Positions 16,002 through 22,881 of a stretch of 30,521 nt of DNA are shown here, piece by piece. A program made the translations under genes and the position numbers. The notes below the pieces were generated by a model. The model saw only the letters and a list, made by a program, of their open reading frames with translations, had not been told where the DNA came from and did no database searches. How positions within the stretch are numbered: the first letter of the stretch is position 1; every line of letters starts with the position of its first letter. The DNA is from Clostridiales bacterium (lineage in GTDB: Bacteria > Bacillota > Clostridia > Oscillospirales > Oscillospiraceae): the NCBI GenBank assembly GCA_004554585.1, contig SFLH01000017.1:1-30521 (forward strand). The letters run 5' to 3'.

Positions 16002-16871
16002 TTATCGCTTGGTGCCCAGGAAGAACAAGGCCAGGGTCCCCACGCCGGAGTGGGCGCCGATGACGGGTCCCACGTCCCCGATGGTCACCGAGACCACATG
16101 CAGCCGCTCCTGGATCATGGCGGCCAAGGCCTGGGCGTCCGCCAGGCAGTCTCCATGGCTGATGTAGATGCGCTGGGTTTCGGGATCGATGACCGTCTCC
16201 TCCATGTGCTTGAGCAGCGCCTCCACGGACTTTTTCCGGCCCTTGGCCGACTCCATGGGAACCAGGCGCCCCTCGTCGTCCACGTGGAGGACGGGCTTGA
16301 TGTTGAGCAGGTTGCCCACAATGGCCTTGCCCGCAGACAGGCGGCCGCCCCGGCGCAGCTGGCTCAGGTCCCCCACCGTGAACCAGTGGCACAGGCGGGG
16401 CATGGTAGCCAGGACGAAGTCCCGGACCTCCTCCAGGCTCTTGCCTTTGCGCTTTTCCTGGACCGCCAGGTCCACCAGCAGGCCCTGGCCCATGGAGGCA
16501 CAGAGGGTGTCTACCGCCGTCACCTTGGCCTGATCGATCTCCTCTGCCAGCTCCTGGGCAGCGATGGCCGCGTTGTGATAAGTGCCGCTCAGAGCAGAGG
16601 AAAAGCCCAGGTAGAGCACGTCCTTCCCCTGCTGGAGGAAGGGCAGAAAAACTTGCTTAAACTCCTCTACGTTGGGCGCCGAAGTCTGGGCGGGTTCGCC
16701 CTGCTTCAAGCGGGTATAGAAAACGTGGCTCTCCGGCGCCTCCTCCGGGGTGTTGCGGAAGCGGTCTGCTCCCAGCTGAACCGACAGAGGGATCACCGTC
16801 AGGTCCAGGGACTGGATCAGTTCCCGGTCAAAGTCACAGCAGGAATCCGTTACGATCACATAATCTCTCAT
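16002..16871 (-). CDS. DegV-family fatty-acid-binding protein
   Basis: 289 residues. The N-terminus MRDYVIVTDSCCDF matches the DegV 'I.TDS..DF' opening. The lipid-head-group motifs are present: T63-S64-A-P (QTSAPNVEEF) and SSALSGTY. 'LRRGGRLSAGKAIVGNLLNIKPVL' is also family-typical. DegV/FakB proteins bind a fatty acid and present it to the kinase FakA; no fakA-like gene lies here, so a role in exogenous fatty-acid use is inference. ATG at 16871 is preceded by AAGGAG; a longer frame to 17066 overlaps the upstream gene and is rejected. It follows the hemolysin III gene by 58 bases and shares its terminator. Confidence 0.88.
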   Translation of the reverse strand: MRDYVIVTDSCCDFDRELIQSLDLTVIPLSVQLGADRFRNTPEEAPESHVFYTRLKQGEPAQTSAPNVEEFKQVFLPFLQQGKDVLYLGFSSALSGTYHNAAIAAQELAEEIDQAKVTAVDTLCASMGQGLLVDLAVQEKRKGKSLEEVRDFVLATMPRLCHWFTVGDLSQLRRGGRLSAGKAIVGNLLNIKPVLHVDDEGRLVPMESAKGRKKSVEALLKHMEETVIDPETQRIYISHGDCLADAQALAAMIQERLHVVSVTIGDVGPVIGAHSGVGTLALFFLGTKR

Positions 16872-16929
16872 AGCAGGTGTCTCCTTACGATCTATTTCCA
16901 TACGGATGGTCTTCTGTCTCTGCCTTTTC

Positions 16930-17595
16930 TCAGGCGCAGCAGTTGGTGTACACCGCCATAAACTGCAGCACGGTGCCGGCCAGCACAAAGAAATGCCAGA
17001 CCCCATGGCGGTAGGGCTTTTCCTTCTGGCGGTAAAATACCACCCCCACGGTATAGGCAATCCCACCCAATAACAGCAGCAGCACGCCCCCCAGGCTCAT
17101 GTTTTTCAGGATCACGGGAATGGCCAGAACGCCCAGCCAGCCCATGACGATATACAGCACCAGCGAGACCTTCTTCCATCGCTTCAAACTCACCGCGTTG
17201 AGCACGATGCCCAGCAGGCCGCAGGAGAGGTTGACAGCAAAAATGGTCAGGCCAAAGGTACCGCCCACCGTGATCAGGCAAACCGGGGTATAGGTCCCCA
17301 AAATAAGCAGAAAAATGGAGCAGTGATCCAGCACCTGAAAGACCTGCTTGCCTTTGGATGGGGGTAGGGCGTGATACAGGCAGGAGATCAGATACAAAAG
17401 GATCATCGAGACCCCAAAGATGGTCACACTGACCACGTTCAGCAGGCTGCCATATGCTTTGGCCCGCAAGATCAGCAGCACCGTGCCAAACACGGCCAAC
17501 AGGGCACCAACACCATGGGTGAGGGCATTGAGCACTTCTTCCCCTACACTCTGCCGGCGGACGGAACCGCCGGGATAGGCCAAAGATTCTGTCAT
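16930..17595 (-). CDS. Hemolysin III family (PAQR-type) membrane protein
   Basis: 221 residues with about seven hydrophobic segments. PAQR metal-site motifs are in place: E20-x6-H27 (EVLNALTH), S71-x3-H75 (SCLYH), D90-H91 and the C-terminal H197-x3-H201 (HGVWH). The family spans bacterial YqfA/TrhA/hemolysin III proteins and human PAQR receptors; the bacterial members influence membrane fluidity or energetics, and the haemolysin name is historical. ATG at 17595 follows AAAGGAGGG. Its promoter is at 17650-17678 and the degV gene lies downstream in the same direction, which fits a membrane-lipid theme (inference). Confidence 0.88.
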   Translation of the reverse strand: MTESLAYPGGSVRRQSVGEEVLNALTHGVGALLAVFGTVLLILRAKAYGSLLNVVSVTIFGVSMILLYLISCLYHALPPSKGKQVFQVLDHCSIFLLILGTYTPVCLITVGGTFGLTIFAVNLSCGLLGIVLNAVSLKRWKKVSLVLYIVMGWLGVLAIPVILKNMSLGGVLLLLLGGIAYTVGVVFYRQKEKPYRHGVWHFFVLAGTVLQFMAVYTNCCA

Positions 17596-17649
17596 GATCC
17601 GTCCCTCCTTTGCTGACGACGAAATCGTTCTATCTTGTTTGGCATATTA

Positions 17650-17678
17650 AGAATAACACTTTTAAATTTAAAAGTCAA
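17650..17678 (-). promoter_or_regulatory. Promoter of the hemolysin III-degV unit
   Basis: Minus strand TTGACT (17673-17678), 17 bp of A/T-rich spacer, TATTCT (17650-17655): 5/6 and 4/6 to sigma-A. Confidence 0.6.
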
Positions 17679-17796
17679 TACTATATTATACCCATTATCG
17701 AATTATCTTGTTTTCTTTACAAGCTCCCTTTTCTTTCCAAACTTTCCTTTTTTCGAGGGAAAGTTTTCCCTTCTTGTCCGATCCCACTTTTTCCCC

Positions 17797-17825
17797 TTGA
17801 CAATTGGCGGGGATGCGATTATACT
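17797..17825 (+). promoter_or_regulatory. Promoter of paaK-ACT
   Basis: TTGACA (17797-17802), 17 bp, TATACT (17820-17825): 6/6 and 5/6. Transcription is expected from about 17832, inside the palindromes described at 17830-17856. Confidence 0.8.
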
Positions 17826-17829
17826 TCTC

Positions 17830-17856
17830 ATAATGAAAACATTATAATTTTATAAT
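17830..17856. promoter_or_regulatory. Overlapping palindromes at the paaK transcription start (candidate operator)
   Basis: ATAATG-AAAA-CATTAT (17830-17845) overlaps ATTATAA-TT-TTATAAT (17841-17856). Both are perfect. Their position, starting a few bases after the -10 box, suits a repressor that blocks the start site. The regulator is not identifiable from this window. Confidence 0.6.
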
Positions 17857-17901
17857 CGTTTTCCTTATGACTACACATTTGATGAGTAAGGACTGATTTT
17901 C

Positions 17902-19206
17902 GTGCCCATGTATCAACCCGAAATTGAAACCATGCCCCAGGACCAGCTGCGCGCCCTGCAGAGCGAGCGTCTGGTGGCCCAGGTGCACCACGTCTACAAC
18001 AACGTCCCCTACTACCGCGCCAAGATGGAGGAGAAAGGGGTCACCCCCAGCGACATCCACGGTGTGGAAGATCTGCATAAACTGCCTTTTATCAGCAAAA
18101 GTGATCTGCGGGAAGCCTATCCCTACGGTCTGCTGGGCACGCCGCTGAGCGAGTGCGTGCGCATCCAGTCCACCTCCGGCACCACCGGCCGGCGGGTGGT
18201 GGCCTTCTATACCCAGCACGACATCGACCTGTGGGAGGACTGCTGTGCTCGGGCCATCATGGCCGCCGGCGGCACCAAGGACGATGTGGTCCACGTCTCT
18301 TACGGCTACGGCCTGTTCACCGGCGGCGCCGGTCTTCACGGCGGCTCCCACAAGGTGGGCAGCCTGACGCTGCCCATGTCCTCGGGCAACACTGACCGGC
18401 AGATCCAGTTCATGTGCGACCTGGGTTCCACCATCCTCTGCTGCACCCCCTCTTATGCCGCCTTCCTGGCCGAAAGCATTCTGGAGCGGGGGCTGAAGGA
18501 TCAGGTCAAGCTCAAGGCCGGCATCTTCGGCGCCGAGGCCTGGTCCGAGGAGATGCGCCAGGACATCCAAAACAAGCTGGGCATCAAGGCCTACGACATC
18601 TATGGCCTGACGGAACTGTCCGGCCCCGGCGTCTCCTATGAGTGCAGCGAGCAGAAGGGCATGCACATCTGCGAGGACCACTTCATCGCCGAGATCATCG
18701 ACCCCGACACCGGCGAGGTGCTCCCCGACGGTGCCAAGGGTGAGCTGGTCTTTACCTCCATCACCAAGCAGGCCTTCCCCCTGCTGCGCTATCGCACCCG
18801 GGACATCTGCGTGCTCGACCGTACCCCCTGCCCCTGCGGCCGCACCCACGTGCGCATGGCCAAGCCCATGGGTCGCTCCGACGACATGCTCATCATCCGC
18901 GGCGTGAACGTCTTCCCCTCTCAGATTGAGGAAGTCCTGCTGAAGGTCAGCGGCGAGAGCATCACCCCCAACTACCAGATCATCGTGGGCCGGGAGAACA
19001 ACACCGATACCCTGGACATCAACGTAGAAATGAGCGAGCAGCTCTTCTCCGACGACATCCGTTCCGTGGAGGCCCTGGAGCGGAAGATCGTGGCCCAGCT
19101 GCGCTCCATGCTGGGCATCGGCGCCAAGGTCCACCTGGTCAACCCCAAGACCATCGCCCGCAGCGAGGGCAAGGCCCAGCGGATCATCGACAATCGAAAG
19201 CTGTAA
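17902..19206 (+). CDS. paaK: Phenylacetate--CoA ligase family protein
   Basis: 434 residues, the usual length for PaaK. It is an adenylate-forming enzyme: the phosphate loop STSGTTGRRV begins at S90, the AMP-binding motif YGLTELSGPG starts at Y234, and 'LRYRTRDICVLDRTPCPCGRTHVRMAKPMGR' carries the conserved Cys-rich hinge before the C-terminal domain (IIRGVNVFPSQIEEVLLKV). The reaction is ATP + aryl-acid + CoA to aryl-CoA + AMP + PPi; phenylacetate or a related aromatic acid such as indoleacetate is the likely substrate. GTG at 17902 is nine bases from AAGGA; ATG at 17908 would be 15 bases away, so GTG is preferred. The ACT-domain gene follows by 13 bases, a pairing common in anaerobes that oxidise aromatic amino acids. 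No indolepyruvate oxidoreductase genes are in the window. Confidence 0.9.
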   Translation: MPMYQPEIETMPQDQLRALQSERLVAQVHHVYNNVPYYRAKMEEKGVTPSDIHGVEDLHKLPFISKSDLREAYPYGLLGTPLSECVRIQSTSGTTGRRVVAFYTQHDIDLWEDCCARAIMAAGGTKDDVVHVSYGYGLFTGGAGLHGGSHKVGSLTLPMSSGNTDRQIQFMCDLGSTILCCTPSYAAFLAESILERGLKDQVKLKAGIFGAEAWSEEMRQDIQNKLGIKAYDIYGLTELSGPGVSYECSEQKGMHICEDHFIAEIIDPDTGEVLPDGAKGELVFTSITKQAFPLLRYRTRDICVLDRTPCPCGRTHVRMAKPMGRSDDMLIIRGVNVFPSQIEEVLLKVSGESITPNYQIIVGRENNTDTLDINVEMSEQLFSDDIRSVEALERKIVAQLRSMLGIGAKVHLVNPKTIARSEGKAQRIIDNRKL

Positions 19207-19219
19207 GGAGGGAAAGACT

Positions 19220-19651
19220 ATGGTAGTGAAGCAAATTTCTGTTTTCGTAGAAAACGTCCCCGGCAAGCTGGTGGAGGTCTCCCAGATTCTGGGGGAAAAC
19301 GGCATTGACATGAGCGCCCTGTCCCTGGCAGACTCCTCGGACTTTGGCATTCTCCGCCTGATCGTCAACGACCCGGACAAGGCCTATCAGATCCTGCGGG
19401 AGCACGCCTTCGTGGTCAAGCAGAGCGACGTCATCGCCGTGGTCATCGATGACCGTCCTGGCGGCCTGACCAGTGTGCTGCAGATCATCGCCAACGCCAA
19501 GGTTTCGGTGGAATATATGTACGCCTTTGTGGGCGGCAAGGACGGCCACGCCGTGGTGGTCCTGCGCACCGACAACCAGGAGGCTGCCCTGAAAGCCTTG
19601 GAGGACAACCATGTCTCTACTCTGGACCCCAAGGATATTTACCGTCTGTAA
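19220..19651 (+). CDS. Tandem ACT-domain protein
   Basis: 143 residues forming two ACT domains. The first is about 1-67 (ISVFVENVPGKLVEVSQILGENGIDMSAL) and the second about 68-143 (VIAVVIDDRPGGLTSVLQIIANAKVSVEYMYAF). ACT domains bind amino acids or similar ligands. Stand-alone two-ACT proteins next to phenylacetate-CoA ligase are assumed to sense aromatic amino acids or modulate the ligase, which is not proven. It is preceded by AAGGAGG and sits 13 bases after paaK, followed by a strong terminator. Confidence 0.88.
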   Translation: MVVKQISVFVENVPGKLVEVSQILGENGIDMSALSLADSSDFGILRLIVNDPDKAYQILREHAFVVKQSDVIAVVIDDRPGGLTSVLQIIANAKVSVEYMYAFVGGKDGHAVVVLRTDNQEAALKALEDNHVSTLDPKDIYRL

Positions 19652-19671
19652 TCGCACTTCCTTTTCTCCAT

Positions 19672-19714
19672 CACCGCCCTCTTCCCAATCGGGAAGAGGG
19701 CGGTGGCATTTTTT
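19672..19714 (+). terminator. Terminator of paaK-ACT
   Basis: A perfect 15-bp stem (19672-19686 and 19691-19705) has a four-base loop and is followed within three bases by six Ts. The last Ts abut the -35 box of the next promoter. Confidence 0.92.
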
Positions 19715-19715
19715 C

Positions 19716-19744
19716 TTGACAATCGTTGTGTCCTGCTTTATTAT
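19716..19744 (+). promoter_or_regulatory. Promoter of padR-DUF2812
   Basis: TTGACA (19716-19721), 17 bp, TATTAT (19739-19744): 6/6 and 5/6. Confidence 0.8.
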
Positions 19745-19772
19745 ATCGTTATACGATATCATTGAACGATAT
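19743..19772. promoter_or_regulatory. Three-half-site operator over the padR start site
   Basis: ATATCGT-TAT-ACGATAT (19743-19759) is a perfect palindrome, and a third half-site ACGATAT lies at 19766-19772. The array begins inside the -10 box and ends just before the Shine-Dalgarno. This placement suggests autorepression by the PadR protein encoded next. Confidence 0.7.
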
Positions 19773-19787
19773 AGGGAGGGGAGAGCA

Positions 19788-20153
19788 ATGCCCAAAAAAT
19801 CCATGGAGCATTTGACCGAGCCGATGTTTTACGTGCTTATGGCCTTCACCGTCCAGCCGCAGTGCGGCATCGAGGCAGCGGAGTTCATTGAAACTTGGAC
19901 CCAGGGCCGTGTCCAATTGGGGCCGGCTACCTTATATACCATTCTGGGAAAGTTTGAAAAGGAAGGATACCTGCGGGAGACGGCTGTGGAGGGGCGCAAG
20001 CGCACCTATGCCATCACCGGCAAAGGGAAGCTAGCCTACCTCCAGGAGATGGCGCGGCTGGAGGCATGTTTGAACGACGCCCGGCGGCTGCCGCCGCCCA
20101 CGGTCCCGACAGCAGCGGAGGCGCCGCTCTCCCCTGCCCCATCCCCCGCCTGA
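19788..20153 (+). CDS. PadR-family transcriptional regulator
   Basis: 121 residues from ATG at 19788, ten or so bases after GGGAGGGG. The winged-helix PadR signature is clear: LTEPMFYVLMAF, IEFIETWTQGRVQLGPATLYTILGKFEKEGYL and RKRTYAITGKGK, where helix 3 'GPATLYTIL' contacts DNA. The C-terminal dimerisation part is short and ends in a Pro/Ala-rich tail (PPPTVPTAAEAPLSPAPSPA), placing it in the small PadR subfamily 2. It is followed 24 bases later by a DUF2812 gene, a very frequent pair in Firmicutes. The palindromic operator upstream makes autoregulation likely. Confidence 0.88.
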   Translation: MPKKSMEHLTEPMFYVLMAFTVQPQCGIEAAEFIETWTQGRVQLGPATLYTILGKFEKEGYLRETAVEGRKRTYAITGKGKLAYLQEMARLEACLNDARRLPPPTVPTAAEAPLSPAPSPA

Positions 20154-20177
20154 CGGCGGGAGAAAGGAGAACCTGCC

Positions 20178-20882
20178 ATGAAGGAAAGGACACGGATACG
20201 CAAGCTGATCCCCTGTGCTGTCTATGACGTGGAGGCCATGGAGAGCTGGCTAAGCGATCAGGCCGCCCAGGGGTGTCTGTTGGAGGAAGACGGCATCTTT
20301 GGGCCCTGGGCCTATTTTGTCCCCGGCCCCACCCGACCGGCGGCTTATCGGTTGACCTCTTCTCTGTCCTCCCCGGAGTTTACCGGGCCCGACGAGGAGG
20401 CCAGAGACCTCTCCGCCGCCTACGGCTGGGAATACCTGGCCAGGCGAAAGGAGTTTTACATCTATCGGGCCGTGAGCCCAGATGTCCGAGAACTGGACAC
20501 CGATCCCCAGATACAGGCGCTGATCCTCCGGGCGGTCCGCCGGCGAACCATCGGCAGCATCGCTACGCTGTTGGTCATGGGAATCTGCTATCCCCTGTTC
20601 CTGCTGGCAAAGGACGGTCAGCTGGGCCTTCTTGTCCAATACCCCTGGTATTGGATGATTCCCTTCGCCTGCGTGGTCTGGTTTCTGTCCCTTTCCTTCG
20701 CCAGCAGCCGCCATTACCAGAGACTGGGCCGGCACCTGCAGGAAGGCAGGCCTCTGGACCACCAAAAAACCTGGCGGCCCCAGGCCCGGCGGCATCTGGT
20801 GTGCTCTTTGGTCTCTGCCCTTTTGACCGGGCTGCTGGTCGTCCAGCTGGTGCTGGTGCTGGTGTTTACAACTCCTTTTTGA
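20178..20882 (+). CDS. DUF2812-domain membrane protein
   Basis: 234 residues. The N-terminal DUF2812 region (about 1-105) opens with 'KLIPCAVYDVEAMESWLSDQAAQGCLL', the family's 'ME.WL...A..G..L' pattern, and has 'YGWEYLARRKEFYIYR'. Three hydrophobic segments follow: about 128-147 (IATLLVMGICYPLFLLA), 156-175 (MIPFACVVWFLSLSFA) and 210-232. DUF2812 proteins are co-transcribed with PadR regulators, and an inducer- or signal-sensing role has been proposed without proof. Start ATG is preceded by AAGGAG. Its last 17 bases overlap the end of the convergent sigG gene. Confidence 0.82.
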   Translation: MKERTRIRKLIPCAVYDVEAMESWLSDQAAQGCLLEEDGIFGPWAYFVPGPTRPAAYRLTSSLSSPEFTGPDEEARDLSAAYGWEYLARRKEFYIYRAVSPDVRELDTDPQIQALILRAVRRRTIGSIATLLVMGICYPLFLLAKDGQLGLLVQYPWYWMIPFACVVWFLSLSFASSRHYQRLGRHLQEGRPLDHQKTWRPQARRHLVCSLVSALLTGLLVVQLVLVLVFTTPF

Positions 20883-21642
20883 TCTTCTGGATGGCGTTTT
20901 TCTCCAGGCGGGAGATCTGGGCCTGGGAGAGGCCAATATGCGCGGAGACCTCCATCTGGGTCTTGCCTTCGAAAAAGCGCAGGCGCAGGATGCGCTTTTC
21001 CCGGTCGCTCAGGCGGTCCATGGCCTCTTTCAGGGCGATCTGCTCCAGCCAATTTTCGTCGGTGTTTTTGGCGTCTTTTACTTGATCCATCACGCAGATG
21101 GTGTCCCCGCCGTCGGAGTAGACGGGCTCATAGAGGGAGACTGGGTCCACAATGGCATCCAGGGCAAAGACCACATCCTCCCGCTTTAAGTCCAGAATCT
21201 GTGCGATTTCCTCCACGCTGGGCTCTCGCTGGTGCTCGGCCACATAGGCCTCCTTGGCTTGCAGGACCTTATAGGCCGTGTCCCGCATGGACCGGGAGAC
21301 CCGGACAGCGCTGTTGTCCCGGAGGTAGCGGCGGATTTCCCCCACGATCATGGGCACCAGATACGTGCTGGGAAAGACGTCCAGGTCCACGTTGAAGTTG
21401 TCGATGCCCTTGATGAGCCCCACACAGCCCACCTGAAAGAGGTCGTCGGGGTTTTCACTGCGGCCGTCAAAGCGCTTGATGACACTGAGCACCAGGCGCA
21501 GGTTTCCCTGGATGAGGGCCTGTCTGGCCTCCTGGCTGCCGGCCCGGGCCCGGCGAAAGAGGTCCTTGGCCTCCTCCCGGGAGAGGACCGGCAGTTCCGC
21601 GGTGTTCACGCCGCTGATCTCTACTTTGCTGAGTCGTCCCAT
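20866..21642 (-). CDS. sigG: RNA polymerase sporulation sigma factor SigG
   Basis: 258 residues. The N-terminus 'KVEISGVNTAELPVLS' is diagnostic of SigG rather than SigF. Region 2 reads 'NLRLVLSVIKRF ... DDLFQVGCVGLIKGIDNF' and then 'VGEIRRYLRDNSAVRVSRSMRD'. Region 3 includes 'DPVSLYEPVYSDGGDTICVMDQV', and region 4.2 'GKTQMEVSAHIGLSQAQISRLEKNAI'. SigG directs late forespore genes. The segment between helix 2.2 and 2.3, VDLDVFPSTYLVPM, departs from the usual 'NVKFSTYAVPM'. It stands alone, without spoIIGA-sigE upstream, and its promoter looks forespore-specific. It converges on the DUF2812 gene, sharing 17 bases. Confidence 0.9.
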   Translation of the reverse strand: MGRLSKVEISGVNTAELPVLSREEAKDLFRRARAGSQEARQALIQGNLRLVLSVIKRFDGRSENPDDLFQVGCVGLIKGIDNFNVDLDVFPSTYLVPMIVGEIRRYLRDNSAVRVSRSMRDTAYKVLQAKEAYVAEHQREPSVEEIAQILDLKREDVVFALDAIVDPVSLYEPVYSDGGDTICVMDQVKDAKNTDENWLEQIALKEAMDRLSDREKRILRLRFFEGKTQMEVSAHIGLSQAQISRLEKNAIQKIKKEL

Positions 21643-21672
21643 TGGGGCTCCCCCCTTTTTCGTTGCTGTGTT

Positions 21673-21702
21673 CAGTATCTCCCTGGAAAAAGAGGTTCAT
21701 AC
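21673..21702 (-). promoter_or_regulatory. Candidate sigma-F/sigma-G promoter of sigG
   Basis: Minus strand GTATG (21698-21702), an 18-bp spacer and GATACTG (21673-21679) resemble the forespore consensus (GHATR, then CATHHTA at 18 bases). The -35 is a full match and the -10 differs at its first and last positions. It lies about 25 bases before the Shine-Dalgarno GGGGGGAG. Confidence 0.5.
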
Positions 21703-21905
21703 TGGCGGAAAGGGGCTTTCGCTCCCCCGCCTTCGGAAGAAATTGGCACAAAAACAGGCGGTGCGTGTTCTTTCTGCACAAGGCCCTTTTTTGCGCTATG
21801 GGGTTGGGAACCGTCCCCCTTCTCTCCCTATGGAATCGTGGGAACTCCCGCCGGAACCACCCCGCCGCCGGGGCAGAAAAAGAAGATCGAAAGGCGAAAA
21901 AATCC

Positions 21906-21934
21906 TTGCATTTTATGGCCTCTTGTGGTAAAAT
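21906..21934 (+). promoter_or_regulatory. Promoter of rpsB-tsf
   Basis: TTGCAT (21906-21911), 17 bp, TAAAAT (21929-21934): 4/6 and 5/6 to sigma-A. No terminator lies between it and rpsB. Confidence 0.6.
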
Positions 21935-21940
21935 ATCAAC

Positions 21941-22047
21941 CGATTCCGTACGGGGTCCAGACAAACGGCCGTGTGCTCCCAGGGAGTTGGCCGCGCGGAT
22001 GAGGGTCCCGGAGGTACCAACTAAAACAATCAGGAGGAAACAAATCT
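21941..22047 (+). promoter_or_regulatory. Leader of rpsB
   Basis: About 107 untranslated bases between the expected start and the ATG. They contain CTCCC-AGGGAG and repeated GGTCC/GGTACC segments that could pair, plus AGGAGG (22031-22036). rpsB transcripts in many bacteria have S2-responsive leaders, but no specific motif is recognised here. Confidence 0.3.
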
Positions 22048-22785
22048 ATGGCAGTCGTATCTATGAAACAGCTTCTTGAGGCAGGCGTTCACTTTGGTCA
22101 CCAGACCCGCCGCTGGAACCCCAAGATGGCCACCTACATTTACACCGAGCGCAACGGCATCTATATCGTTGACCTGCAGAAGACCGTGAAGAAGCTGGAG
22201 GAGGCCTACAACTTCGTCCGTCAGCTCTCCGAGAACGGCCAGAGCCTGCTGTTCGTGGGTACCAAGAAGCAGGCCCAGGACGCCATCCGTGAGGAGGCTC
22301 AGCGCTGCGGCATGTTCTATGTCAACGCCAGATGGCTGGGCGGTATGCTCACCAACTTCAAGACCATGCGTGGCCGTGTGGACCGTCTGAACCAGCTGAA
22401 GAAGATGCAGGAGGACGGCACCTTCGACATGCTGCCCAAGAAGGAAGTCATCAAGCACATGGGTGAGATCGCCAAGCTGGAGAAGTACCTGGGCGGCGTG
22501 GTGGACATGAAGCGCCTGCCCGGTGCCCTGTTCGTGGTAGACCCCCGCAAGGAGCGCAACGCCATCAACGAGGCCCGTAAGCTGAACATTCCCATCGTGG
22601 CCATCGTGGACACCAACTGCGACCCCGATGAGATCGATTACGTCATCCCCGGCAACGACGACGCCATCCGCGCCATCCGTCTGATCTCCTCTGTCATGGC
22701 CAACGCCATCCAGGAGGGCAAGCAGGGCGCCGACGCCGCTGAGGCCGCTGCCGCTGAGGGCGAGAACGCCCCCGCCGAGGCCTAA
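22048..22785 (+). CDS. rpsB: 30S ribosomal protein S2
   Basis: 245 residues. Family hallmarks include 'LLEAGVHFGHQTRRWNPKM', 'GIYIVDLQKTVKKLEEAY', 'FVGTKKQAQDAI', 'RWLGGMLTNFKTM' and 'VDTNCDPDEIDYVIPGNDDAIRAIRLI'. It is a structural protein of the small ribosomal subunit. The C-terminus extends into an Ala/Glu-rich tail (ADAAEAAAAEGENAPAEA), common in this lineage. It is cotranscribed with tsf, and codon use is strongly biased to GAG, CTG and ATC, as expected for a highly expressed gene. Confidence 0.97.
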   Translation: MAVVSMKQLLEAGVHFGHQTRRWNPKMATYIYTERNGIYIVDLQKTVKKLEEAYNFVRQLSENGQSLLFVGTKKQAQDAIREEAQRCGMFYVNARWLGGMLTNFKTMRGRVDRLNQLKKMQEDGTFDMLPKKEVIKHMGEIAKLEKYLGGVVDMKRLPGALFVVDPRKERNAINEARKLNIPIVAIVDTNCDPDEIDYVIPGNDDAIRAIRLISSVMANAIQEGKQGADAAEAAAAEGENAPAEA

Positions 22786-22816
22786 TATCGTTTATCCCCG
22801 CGATTAAGTTTTGCGG

Positions 22817-22838
22817 ATGCCCGCATCCCTGCGGGCAT
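22817..22838 (+). terminator. Hairpin between rpsB and tsf (possible partial attenuator)
   Basis: An 8-bp stem ATGCCCGC/GCGGGCAT with a six-base loop is followed by TTGCTTTGG. The U tract is poor, so it would at most lower tsf expression or stabilise rpsB mRNA. Confidence 0.45.
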
Positions 22839-22881
22839 TTGCTTTGGATTCTCATACACATGAAATTGGAGGTTTGTTCCT

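Larger units (their letters stand above)
17596..17901. other. AT-rich divergent promoter region between the hemolysin III gene and paaK
   Basis: About 300 bases, clearly poorer in GC than the rest of the window. It carries a promoter on each strand, a palindromic operator near paaK (17830-17856) and a 9-bp inverted repeat AAACTTTCC/GGAAAGTTT (17739-17747 and 17758-17766). No gene is seen in it. Confidence 0.6.

Noticed and set aside
13411..16392. 993-codon open frame on the minus strand opposite the clpE-like gene
   Set aside because: It is the antisense of a clear AAA+ protein, rich in G, H, Q, L and V as GC-rich shadows are, lacks recognisable domains and would also overlap degV.
17842..19380. 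512-codon minus frame opposite paaK
   Set aside because: Antisense shadow of PaaK; composition is that of a reversed GC-rich gene and no Shine-Dalgarno fits.
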